Below are positions 38,531 to 46,343 of a DNA stretch of 64,000 nt, in pieces (positions within the stretch are counted from its first letter, which is position 1; each line of letters opens with the position of its first letter). This stretch comes from Pseudomonadales bacterium (GTDB lineage: Bacteria; Pseudomonadota; Gammaproteobacteria; Pseudomonadales; DC-out160): contig JAHRWA010000039.1 in NCBI GenBank assembly GCA_019090455.1, forward strand, positions 186,001 through 250,000, given 5' to 3'. The notes beneath the pieces were generated by a model. The model was not told where the DNA came from and made no database searches. It saw only the letters and a list, made by a program, of their open reading frames with translations. The position numbers were made by a program, and so were the translations under genes.

Positions 38531-39997
38531 TTAGACCCTTGAATGTACTAATGGTGCAGTGGTCATTTGCAAATGAAACCGGAAGCAACTCCCGCCTTCC
38601 GGCATATTCCTATATTGTAGTTTTCCACCATGCGCATCAATGATATCTTTGCAAATTGACAAACCAAGCCCAGTACTTTTTTCATCCCCCGTTGTTTTAG
38701 ACCCCAGGGTGACATAAGGTTTATAGAGATTATCCAATTTATCAGCCGCTATACCCGAGCCTTGGTCCGTCACCTCAAGAACATGATGATGGTCTTCTTC
38801 AAATGTTTTAATTAATATATCCGAGCCGATTGGTCCGTAATTAATAGCATTAGATAGAAGATTATCAATAGCCTGCCTTATACGTTCTTTATCAAATTCT
38901 GTTTCTTCCAAATTTCCTAGATCATACTTCACTAATTGTTGTTTTTTTTCTGCGGCGAATCGATGTACAACAATACTTTCCATCGCTGTAGAGGAAAGAT
39001 TAAAGTTTCCCATTTCTATATCGAGCTGCCCCGCTTCAATTGCTGACAAACACAAAATATCCTCTACATAATTTAATGTTTGGTCAGCTTGACGTTCAAT
39101 CATATCCAACAGTTTATTTATCTTAGATAAATCTTCACAACGGCGAATCTGTTTCGCCGCATTCTTAACAATACCTAATGGCCCCCGTATATCATGAGAT
39201 GCCATACCGATCAGATGATTTTTTTGTTTATTACTAATATCCAATTGATGAGTAATGCTCTGATTACCAATAACCTGATTAATTCGTGTTAAGAACTCTT
39301 CTTGTTCAAACGGTTTTAAAATAAAGTCGCTCGCACCATACTTGATAAATGCGATGGTGGTATCTTTGCTTCCAAGTGAAGAGATACCAATAATAGATAA
39401 CGCCATGGAGCTATACGATTCGCGAATCCTTCGCGTCAGACAAAGACCGTCCATACCCGACATCTGATAATCAATTATCGCCAAATTGATATCGGTATTC
39501 TCCGGCAAAATGGATAACGCTTCCTCGCCCGACGCTGCGGAGAGTGTCTGAAAACACTGCGTTTTCAATAAAGCGCAAATCATTTCTCTCGCTGATTTGT
39601 CATCGTCGACAACAAGTACTTTTGTTGAATAATTATGGTAGATGCGATCCACCATATTAATGACGTAATCAATACTGTGATTACCTTCCTTTACGGTATA
39701 GTCAGCTACCCCTTTAGAGATTAATTCATCTCGTAATTCGCCACTATATTCACCCGTAAAAACCAATGCGGGAATGTGATAGCCTCGAACCAAGTCAATA
39801 CCTTCTCCGTGCGCTGCATCCGGTAAATTAAGATCAACAATAGCAACGAATATATCACTACTGTGCTCTTTAAGGATTAGCGATGCTTCAGCATGACTTG
39901 TTGCGGATAACGATTCGTAACCGAATCGCTCTGCCACCAAAGTTACCAACATACTAGAGAAGGCTTCTTGATCCTCTATCACAAGCATTTTTTTCAT
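38531..39997 (-). CDS. Cytoplasmic REC-REC-histidine kinase
   Basis: A 488-residue soluble protein with receivers before the kinase. Receiver one has LVIEDQEAF and the phospho-Asp in VAIVDLNLPD; receiver two has LVVDDDKSA, AIIDYQMSGMDG and the Lys in LKPFE. The kinase part has LIGMASHDIRGPLGI near 265 (His site) and the ATPase with DNLLSNAINYG, TDQGSGI and STGLGLSICK. No membrane segment or classical sensor domain is seen, so input probably comes by phosphotransfer from another kinase. The hybrid kinase at 23294-25702 is one candidate, as inference only. The conserved loops appear intact. Confidence 0.88.
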   Translation of the reverse strand: MKKMLVIEDQEAFSSMLVTLVAERFGYESLSATSHAEASLILKEHSSDIFVAIVDLNLPDAAHGEGIDLVRGYHIPALVFTGEYSGELRDELISKGVADYTVKEGNHSIDYVINMVDRIYHNYSTKVLVVDDDKSAREMICALLKTQCFQTLSAASGEEALSILPENTDINLAIIDYQMSGMDGLCLTRRIRESYSSMALSIIGISSLGSKDTTIAFIKYGASDFILKPFEQEEFLTRINQVIGNQSITHQLDISNKQKNHLIGMASHDIRGPLGIVKNAAKQIRRCEDLSKINKLLDMIERQADQTLNYVEDILCLSAIEAGQLDIEMGNFNLSSTAMESIVVHRFAAEKKQQLVKYDLGNLEETEFDKERIRQAIDNLLSNAINYGPIGSDILIKTFEEDHHHVLEVTDQGSGIAADKLDNLYKPYVTLGSKTTGDEKSTGLGLSICKDIIDAHGGKLQYRNMPEGGSCFRFHLQMTTAPLVHSRV

Positions 39998-40280
39998 TTG
40001 AGACTATGCCCGATATTCGCTGCCTGGATAATTTCAGCGTATGGTTTAACAGTAATATGATTTTTCAATATCTCTGATTTATCCTGAAACCTACATGAGA
40101 TTTCGAAGGATACACGTAGACCACTCTAGGCCCGATACTGTCGTACACCTAAACTGAGTCTATATTATAAAGAATAGGACAAATGCATTCTTTTCGCCCC
40201 ATTCAAGTCTGAAAAATTGCGCCTAATTTGGCTAATGACAGCTTGCCTAAAACCTAAAAAAAACGTTATAAAACCAACCT

Positions 40281-41504
40281 TTAAAACGCGATACTGGCCT
40301 TAACCGAATAGAGAGACCATGAATCTTTCGGGACAATGTTAATCTCAAATGGCAAGGAAAGCCCTACCCCATGAATTCGTTTAACCTCGGCCTTAATCAG
40401 GCTATTTTCGGTGACTTCATAAGACACGCTATAAGTGAACTCCTTTTGCCACGCCAAGTAATCGGGTAACCCTTTAGAAGTAAAGAAACCCGCTTTTCCT
40501 TCGCCGCCGAGAGAGAACGATTCACCATACGAAATTGCGACGGACAGATTCCCAGTAAACTGCCATGAAAATCCAGCATACCAACCTTCCGTCTCAAACT
40601 CAGTGGCCTCGAATAGCGTGTCAATGGAGTCGGTTCTCAGTAGCAGATATTCGTATGCCAGTGTCAACGGTCCTTTATCATACTCAATAGAACTAACAGA
40701 CATTTGCGCCAATTTTATCTCAGTATCTATAAAACCTTCAATAACAGCCGTAATCATCGCTTGCATCCAAGTTTGGCCTACCCGCAATTCAGGCGTAATG
40801 GACCAAACAGCACCAAAGCCTTCCAGATGCTGAAAAGTAACTTCAAGCTCGGACAGGCTAACTTGCGCCGCTTGCATAACTTCATCGAGGTTCAATCCAC
40901 GTCCCAAAAAATCAACTCTCATCAATCCAAATGAGTTGTTGATATAGCCAGAATTCGCGTCCATATCCAACGTCCCAACAAACAATTCATAATCCAAATA
41001 GCCAAATTTAGAAAAATCAATATTGCCGTAGAGTTCAATGCCTTGTATTGCCACCAAGAATTCCCGAAGGTTTTCCATATACACAGCCTGAGGCAATAGC
41101 ACTGACGTTCTAAGATAATCGACGTCCCTTTGTTTATTATACAATCCAAAAGGCAACTTTATTTTACCCACTCGAAACCCCAACCAGCTTTCAGCGCTAT
41201 AATCCAAAAAAGCCCAGTCTATTGTCGGCGCACTTTCCCCCTCTCCCGCAAGTTGCTGACTAAAGAACTGTACTCCGAAATACAAATTGTCTTCCATCGG
41301 TACGACAAAGCTCAAACCCACTTCACTAAAATTCCACGTCCCGTTTTTTGTATCTTTAAAATAATCATTATCCGACGATTTAAGAAATCCCTGACTTAGA
41401 AATCCATTGATTCTTACATCCTTAATTCCGACTGCGAACGTAATACTAGTACTGAAAAGCAATAATAATACGGCTGTGTTAAGAAAATACCTGACAACTC
41501 TCAA
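40281..41504 (-). CDS. Porin-like outer-membrane protein, hypothetical
   Basis: A 407-residue protein with a signal peptide (TAVLLLLFSTSITFA), then VRINGFLSQGFLKSSDNDYF and strand-rich sequence to a terminal Phe (VKASIAF). Stretches such as WLGFRVGKIKLPFGLYNKQRDVDYLRTS resemble phosphate-selective and related porins, where an R-V-G-K-x-K-x-P-F-G pattern is common. Substrate is unknown. The start is a TTG with AAGG 8 nt upstream; I saw no better ATG. It is divergent from the FNR-linked small membrane gene, across a 259-nt gap that contains the proposed FNR site. Confidence 0.72.
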   Translation of the reverse strand: MRVVRYFLNTAVLLLLFSTSITFAVGIKDVRINGFLSQGFLKSSDNDYFKDTKNGTWNFSEVGLSFVVPMEDNLYFGVQFFSQQLAGEGESAPTIDWAFLDYSAESWLGFRVGKIKLPFGLYNKQRDVDYLRTSVLLPQAVYMENLREFLVAIQGIELYGNIDFSKFGYLDYELFVGTLDMDANSGYINNSFGLMRVDFLGRGLNLDEVMQAAQVSLSELEVTFQHLEGFGAVWSITPELRVGQTWMQAMITAVIEGFIDTEIKLAQMSVSSIEYDKGPLTLAYEYLLLRTDSIDTLFEATEFETEGWYAGFSWQFTGNLSVAISYGESFSLGGEGKAGFFTSKGLPDYLAWQKEFTYSVSYEVTENSLIKAEVKRIHGVGLSLPFEINIVPKDSWSLYSVKASIAF

Positions 41505-41686
41505 TGCAATTACCTTTTATATTTACGACACTTAAAAAGTATAGCTCAACGCATAACAGAACGACCTTCTCTAAACCAGTCACCATAGAAAAAACGTAAG
41601 TGATTTCAAATCCCATTTTGGACGTTTTAGACATTCTAGATAAAATAATCATAACCTACGTTTATATCAACTCATCTATTCCGTTA

Positions 41687-41700
41687 TTGATTCAAGTCAC
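41687..41700 (+). promoter_or_regulatory. Putative FNR-binding site, class II position
   Basis: TTGATtcaaGTCAc matches the FNR/ANR consensus (TTGAT-N4-RTCAA) at nine of ten positions. TATGGT at 41722-41727 is a plausible -10 box; the spacing puts the site centre near -41.5, the class II activator position. The fnr gene itself lies 455 nt to the right. Confidence 0.55.
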
Positions 41701-41763
41701 GATAGAATTATCGTCAGCCTCTATGGTAGGGATATCACTAGACTAAACAACAGGAGAGATCAG

Positions 41764-41889
41764 ATGAATGAAGGCGAAATGAATGATGGAGCGGCGCTTA
41801 GTAACGTAGGCATAGTAGGATTATTTATATTGACATGCTCAGTGTTTCTAGTCGCTGCATCCTGCTACATCAGCTCTATTGTGAGTTAA
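41764..41889 (+). CDS. Small single-pass membrane protein, 41 residues
   Basis: A 41-codon gene with a strong ribosome site (caggagag, about 7 nt before the ATG). The N-terminal 14 residues are hydrophilic and acidic; one membrane helix follows (VGIVGLFILTCSVFLVAASCYI) with two Cys, then a short tail. I recognise no family. It is too short for standard gene callers and may be unannotated. It is preceded by the putative FNR site and promoter and followed by a hairpin at 42007-42027, so it looks like a complete small transcription unit. A role as a micro-oxic small regulator or respiratory accessory protein is inference. Confidence 0.65.
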   Translation: MNEGEMNDGAALSNVGIVGLFILTCSVFLVAASCYISSIVS

Positions 41890-42006
41890 AATCAGATGGG
41901 TTAAATATAACTGGGGACTTGAATTTGGATAGCGGGTAGTTAAGTAATGCTGCAATCTTTAACTATCTTGGCATGCTACCTCTATCTTGAAGTTCAGGGC
42001 TATTTG

Positions 42007-42027
42007 AGGTCGAGTCAGACTCGACCT
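42007..42027. terminator. Terminator-like hairpin between the small membrane gene and fnr
   Basis: aggtcgagtc and gactcgacct are perfect inverted arms separated by one base; a stem of 8 with a 5-nt loop is physically likely. It is followed by TTTGTT on the plus strand only. It lies between convergent genes and may serve both. Confidence 0.55.
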
Positions 42028-42155
42028 TTGTTCATCTTAGAAGAATAAATTTCGCTCCCATCATTACCCACACTTGGTTTAATAAACAATGGCAGCACGT
42101 CGTGACTGATTACAGATAATTACTGATTAAATATAGTGACTGATTAACTAGCGAA

Positions 42156-42992
42156 TCACTGCATATTATTACTGAGATTGCCTAATGCCACCAAATCTAG
42201 GATTGTAACTTCTTTATTTTCCGCAGTGAGGATTTTTCTCGTTTGAAGCTTCGAAAAAACACGGCTTACGGTTTCAACGGCGAGACCCAAGTAGTTCGCA
42301 ATATCTCCTCTTGACATGGGCAACCGAAATGAACTGCCCGAAAGTCTTCTATTTTTGAATCTGTCTGAAATATTGAGTAGGAATGCCGCGATTCGCTGAT
42401 CCGCCGATCGATTATTAATAAGCATAATGAGTTTTTGATCGACCTCTATTTCTCGGGCCATGAGACCAAACAAATGCCGTTGCAAGCTTGGAATTTCACG
42501 ACTCAATTTTTCAAGCTCTGTAAATGGAATTTTACATATTGAGGTGTTCTCAAGTGTCTTCGCATAATTTGTATGGTAACTGGAATTCAATCCATCTAAG
42601 CCAAGGACTTCTCCCGGCGTATAAAATCCCGTTATCTGATTTTGTCCATCAGGTGAAATAGTATAGGTCTTCAAGCATCCAGTGCGCACCACATAGAGTG
42701 CATGGAAAGCGTCACCATGGCGAAACAAATGAGAGCCTTGTTTAACCGGCTTACGACGTTGGATGATAGTATCTAACTTCCCAAATGCGTTCTTATTCAC
42801 TGAGATAGGCAAACATAAGCTGTAAAGTGCACAGCTTTCACAGGATGCGCTTAATAGCTTTGCCGGCGCAGAAAAGGAATTAGGGTCCTTATACACCGGT
42901 GCTACATCACTAGATTTAATAACCACAGGCTTTACATTATTTTGTCGCGCTACAGCATGTTTTGCAGTGGATTCAACAGAAGCAAAGGACAT
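42156..42992 (-). CDS. fnr: FNR-type oxygen-sensing transcription regulator
   Basis: A 278-residue Crp/Fnr regulator. Cys51, Cys54, Cys60 and Cys153 match the E. coli FNR iron-sulfur ligands 20, 23, 29 and 122 exactly in spacing (CESCALYSLC and ICKIPF). It should therefore bind a [4Fe-4S] cluster, dimerise and bind DNA under low oxygen. The effector-fold phrase RHGDAFHALYVVRTGCLKTY and the DNA-recognition helix AVETVSRVFSK (E, S and R contacts for TTGAT) are intact. The N-terminal extension of about 30 residues is longer than in E. coli FNR. It is divergent from the FixL-like kinase gene, which suggests a shared oxygen-response locus. Confidence 0.93.
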   Translation of the reverse strand: MSFASVESTAKHAVARQNNVKPVVIKSSDVAPVYKDPNSFSAPAKLLSASCESCALYSLCLPISVNKNAFGKLDTIIQRRKPVKQGSHLFRHGDAFHALYVVRTGCLKTYTISPDGQNQITGFYTPGEVLGLDGLNSSYHTNYAKTLENTSICKIPFTELEKLSREIPSLQRHLFGLMAREIEVDQKLIMLINNRSADQRIAAFLLNISDRFKNRRLSGSSFRLPMSRGDIANYLGLAVETVSRVFSKLQTRKILTAENKEVTILDLVALGNLSNNMQ

Positions 42993-43055
42993 TCAATTTC
43001 TCCAGGCTGGTCGTCTTTAAGAGGTTAATAATTGCGTTTCGTCAAGAACTGCTAA

Positions 43056-43079
43056 AATTGTATGTGATAATATACAATT
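43056..43079. promoter_or_regulatory. Perfect inverted repeat between fnr and fixL-like gene, possible operator
   Basis: aattgtat (43056-43063) and atacaatt (43072-43079) are perfect 8-bp inverted arms with an 8-nt spacer. The site lies in the divergent promoter region, 64 nt before fnr and 181 nt before the kinase start. Spacing fits a dimeric regulator, but it does not match the FNR consensus. Confidence 0.45.
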
Positions 43080-43260
43080 CAGATATCCGCAAATGTACCT
43101 GGAAAGATTGCGGTAACTACCTAGTTTTCCCTCAAGAGCTATACCCCTAACACAGTCTAGAGCCGACTATTTAATTGTTTATTGTCCTGACCGCTGTTCC
43201 CATTGAATAGACTTTGTTAATGTTCATATTATTTGAACCTATACCGAATTGGATAAAATA

Positions 43261-44913
43261 ATGACCGGCGATTCCGTAAGTAAACCCAGTCATCATTCGA
43301 ATAAAATGTCGAAGACAAAAAACAGCTCCAAAGCGCAGTTAGATGCCTTAATTGATGCCGCTGTTGATGCCATTATTATTGCCGACGATAAAGGTTGCAT
43401 TGAACTTTTTAGTCGCTCCGCAGAAAAAATATTCGGCTATACGCAAGGTGAGCTTATCGGAAAAAATCTTAGCTCAATCATGCCGCCTCCCTATAGGGAG
43501 GCTCACAATAGCTATATGAATAATTATAGTGAAACTCGACAACCCAAAATAATCGGAATTGGCCGTCTTGTCACAGCGCAAAGAAAAGACGGTAGCGTAT
43601 TCCCGATAGAACTATCCGTAGGAGAAACAATCGAAAGTGACAAAGTGCAATATATCGGCATCATCAGGGATGTTTCCGAACGGGTAGCAATAGAAAGAGA
43701 AAAAGAGCGACTTCTAAAGAAAAACCAAGCCATATTAGCGTCTATCTCTGATCTTATTCTCGAACTCGATAGCAACAACAATATTACCTGGGCAAACCAG
43801 AAAGCACTGGTTTTTTTCGGGTCTTCACTTTTGAACTCGCCTTTTTCAACTATATTTAATAACACATTAATACCAGACACTTCATTAGCAGAGAAGAAGA
43901 AAACTCATAAAAATGCGACATCGATTAATTTCAATGATACTCCTTTAACAACCTTCGAAAATATAGATCAATGGCATCTCAATCAAAGTGGACAAGAATG
44001 CTTACTCGATTGGCACTGTCAGAAAATTAAAAGTGAACAAGGAAATCCCTCAGGCATGATTGCGGTTGCTCGAGATAAAACAGCAGATTATAAAGCCCAC
44101 CTGAATTTACAAAAAGCGGAGAGCGAAGCGAGAGAGCATCGAGATAAACTCGCCCACGTCACTCGTTTAAGTACTTTAGGAGAGATGGCTGCGGGCATAG
44201 CTCATGAAGTCAATCAACCTCTCACCGCTATTTCGACTTATGCGCAAGCTTGTCATCGTTTACTAAGGTTGTCGAACACAAAAACAGAAGTGGTAATCGA
44301 AACACTACAAAAGATAAGTCATCAAGCACAGCGAGCAGGCGACATCATCCATCGCATGCGAAAATTTGTAAAGTACAAGTCCAGTATGCTGGAGAAAGTC
44401 GATGTCAACGAACTTATATCTGAAGTATTAAGATTGACGGATTCAGATATTGATCGCAATAATATAGAGCTAAAACATACTTTTTTCGAGAACGCGGTAT
44501 TTGTTTCTGTTGATCCTGTTCAAATCCAGCAGGTAGTGCTTAACCTAATTCGCAACGGCATTGAATCTATTAACGCAAATACAGAACCTCACAACACCCG
44601 AACCATCAACCTTCAAACAAGCAACATTCAAACAATCGATCTACAAAGAAAACACCTCGGCGCTAGAGAAATTGAAGTTTCCGTCTCTGACTCAGGAGGT
44701 GGAGTGAATAAAGAAACCATTGGCGAGTTATTTAATCCTTTTTTCACCACCAAAAGCACAGGTTTAGGAATGGGCTTGTCAATCTGCCAATCCATTATTA
44801 CTGCACATCACGGCGAAATAAAATACTCTCCCAATCCTAAAGGTGGAGCCATATTTTCTTTCACCTTGCCGATAGCTTTGGAGCTAGACAATGGTGGCGT
44901 TGAAAATGAATGA
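43261..44913 (+). CDS. fixL: FixL-like haem-PAS oxygen-sensor histidine kinase
   Basis: A soluble kinase of about 550 residues. The first PAS domain (about 26-140) matches FixL: His82 in YREAHNSY corresponds to the proximal haem ligand, and Arg102 in IIGIGR, 20 residues later, to the distal Arg that contacts O2 in Bradyrhizobium FixL (His200, Arg220). AQRKDGSVFPIELSVGE also follows FixL. A second PAS lies at about 160-290. The kinase has LGEMAAGIAHEVNQPL near 308 (His), RNGIE, DSGGGV and GLGMGLSICQS. It should autophosphorylate when oxygen is lost and phosphorylate FixJ. The start is the ATG at 43261; TTG 43249 is in frame. Its end overlaps fixJ. Confidence 0.88.
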   Translation: MTGDSVSKPSHHSNKMSKTKNSSKAQLDALIDAAVDAIIIADDKGCIELFSRSAEKIFGYTQGELIGKNLSSIMPPPYREAHNSYMNNYSETRQPKIIGIGRLVTAQRKDGSVFPIELSVGETIESDKVQYIGIIRDVSERVAIEREKERLLKKNQAILASISDLILELDSNNNITWANQKALVFFGSSLLNSPFSTIFNNTLIPDTSLAEKKKTHKNATSINFNDTPLTTFENIDQWHLNQSGQECLLDWHCQKIKSEQGNPSGMIAVARDKTADYKAHLNLQKAESEAREHRDKLAHVTRLSTLGEMAAGIAHEVNQPLTAISTYAQACHRLLRLSNTKTEVVIETLQKISHQAQRAGDIIHRMRKFVKYKSSMLEKVDVNELISEVLRLTDSDIDRNNIELKHTFFENAVFVSVDPVQIQQVVLNLIRNGIESINANTEPHNTRTINLQTSNIQTIDLQRKHLGAREIEVSVSDSGGGVNKETIGELFNPFFTTKSTGLGMGLSICQSIITAHHGEIKYSPNPKGGAIFSFTLPIALELDNGGVENE

Positions 44914-45514
44914 ATCAGAGCCCACTATTTTTATAGTCGATGACGACGAGGCAGTACGTGATTCGCTAATGCTACTTTTTCAATCTGTAGGAATGAATGC
45001 GAGGGCATTCGAAAGTGGCGAGGCATTTTTGGATCAATTCAGTATGGATACACCGGGTTGCTTAGTTCTTGATATTCGAATGCCAGGAATGAGCGGCCTT
45101 GAATTGCAGAACAAACTCAACGCAATGCACTGTATTTTACCCATTATATTTATTACCGGTCATGGGGATATACCCATGGCGGTCAAGGCCGTGCAATCGG
45201 GTGCTATCGATTTCATTCAAAAACCATTCAGAGATCAGGATCTACTGGATCGAATCAACGATGCAATCCGCCTCGACATTACGCACCGACAAGAATTGAC
45301 TCAAACTCAGCAGATCAAAGACAAACTTGCCACGTTAACTAAGCGAGAGTATGAAATCATTATGTTAGTAGTGGATGGTTGCGCCAATAAGGTCATTGCT
45401 AGCGACTTAAATCTAAGTCAAAGAACAGTGGAGTTACACAGGTCTCATGCGATGCAAAAAATGGGAGCAAAATCACTCGCCCATATCATACGTATGATAG
45501 TCAATATTAATTGA
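44906..45514 (+). CDS. fixJ: FixJ-family response regulator
   Basis: About 202 residues: receiver with FIVDDDEAVR, the phospho-Asp in LVLDIRMPGMSG, FITGHGDIPMAVKAVQSGAIDFIQKPF, and a LuxR-type DNA-binding domain with LTKREYEIIMLVVDG and SQRTVELHRSHAMQKMGAKS. These phrases are close to FixJ. The chosen ATG at 44906 overlaps the fixL stop by 8 nt; ATG 44891 is also in frame. Transcription and translation should be coupled to fixL. Its targets are unknown, but fnr on the other side is an obvious candidate by analogy with FixJ-FixK. Confidence 0.9.
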   Translation: MNESEPTIFIVDDDEAVRDSLMLLFQSVGMNARAFESGEAFLDQFSMDTPGCLVLDIRMPGMSGLELQNKLNAMHCILPIIFITGHGDIPMAVKAVQSGAIDFIQKPFRDQDLLDRINDAIRLDITHRQELTQTQQIKDKLATLTKREYEIIMLVVDGCANKVIASDLNLSQRTVELHRSHAMQKMGAKSLAHIIRMIVNIN

Positions 45515-45635
45515 GACTCAACACTAATCGACTCTATTCAAAAGTATACGTATAAGCGCGTATAGGAATGGACAGTCATACAAACCATAATGAAGATTAA
45601 CTTACCCAAAAAAGTCGTTATAGATACCTTGCTTA

Positions 45636-46040
45636 ATGACTCGAAAATTAGACGATAAAAGCACGACCCTGAATAACATGACCCAAAAACAGATCGCTAT
45701 AGTGAATACAAACAAAAACACGCCGTCGGCATTAAAGAGCCTACTCAGCGATTTGGGTTATGGAGTCGAATGTTACACCCAAGTATCAACATTAATAGAA
45801 ATCACCAAAACACACCCAACGGATGTCATTATTATTGAATCTGACATCGCAAATGATGCGGGCCTAAATTTAGTAAAAACATTTAATCAACTCGTAACCC
45901 CTATACCGACAATATTATTAACCGATAACGGAGACCTTCTGTCAGCAGTAGAAGCTATGAAGTTTGGAGCGCTCAATTACATTGAAAAACCCATAGCTGA
46001 TAGTGCTTTAGCAAAAATTGTCCATCAAGCTTGCTCATAA
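45636..46040 (+). CDS. Atypical single-domain receiver, phosphorylation pocket lost
   Basis: A 134-residue protein with receiver fold. The acidic pair of true receivers is replaced by NTN in AIVNTNKNTPS, and the phospho-acceptor strand reads VIIIESDIAND, with Glu-Ser at the place of the usual Asp. The switch Thr region ILLTDNG and the Lys in YIEKPIADS are retained. It is therefore probably not phosphorylated in the normal way. It lies 121 nt after fixJ, and its sequence around GLNLVKTFNQ and AVEAMKFGALNYIEKP most resembles FixJ-type receivers. It may be a decoy or adaptor of the FixLJ system. ATG 45678 (MTQKQIAIVN) is an alternative start. Confidence 0.75.
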   Translation: MTRKLDDKSTTLNNMTQKQIAIVNTNKNTPSALKSLLSDLGYGVECYTQVSTLIEITKTHPTDVIIIESDIANDAGLNLVKTFNQLVTPIPTILLTDNGDLLSAVEAMKFGALNYIEKPIADSALAKIVHQACS

Positions 46041-46343
46041 ATTTAGCCCTTTACCACTTCGGAAACGTTTCGCACGAGTCTTCTCCTAAAACCTTTCATT
46101 TACCCTCCTTCTTATTTATTTTCCTCTCCTACCCCTTAATGCCAGACTAGATGTCGCGTATTGATTGCCAAGTTGCGCCAAAATAAAAGGTGATTACACT
46201 CTAAAAATCACACCAACATCCTTGACGTGGGATTTTTTCCCACATACTCTAGATGTTAGATGAGAGGAAAAGCCCGTTATTGACCTAATAACACAAACGT
46301 ACCCATGACTATAACAGCCAGATAAAATAAATAAGGCTCTAGA
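46041..46343. other. Intergenic region before the beta-propeller lipoprotein
   Basis: It contains a 6-bp hairpin gtggga/tcccac with a T-rich 5-nt loop at 46227-46243, possibly an operator. I see no RNA gene, and no strong terminator after the receiver gene. Confidence 0.35.
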
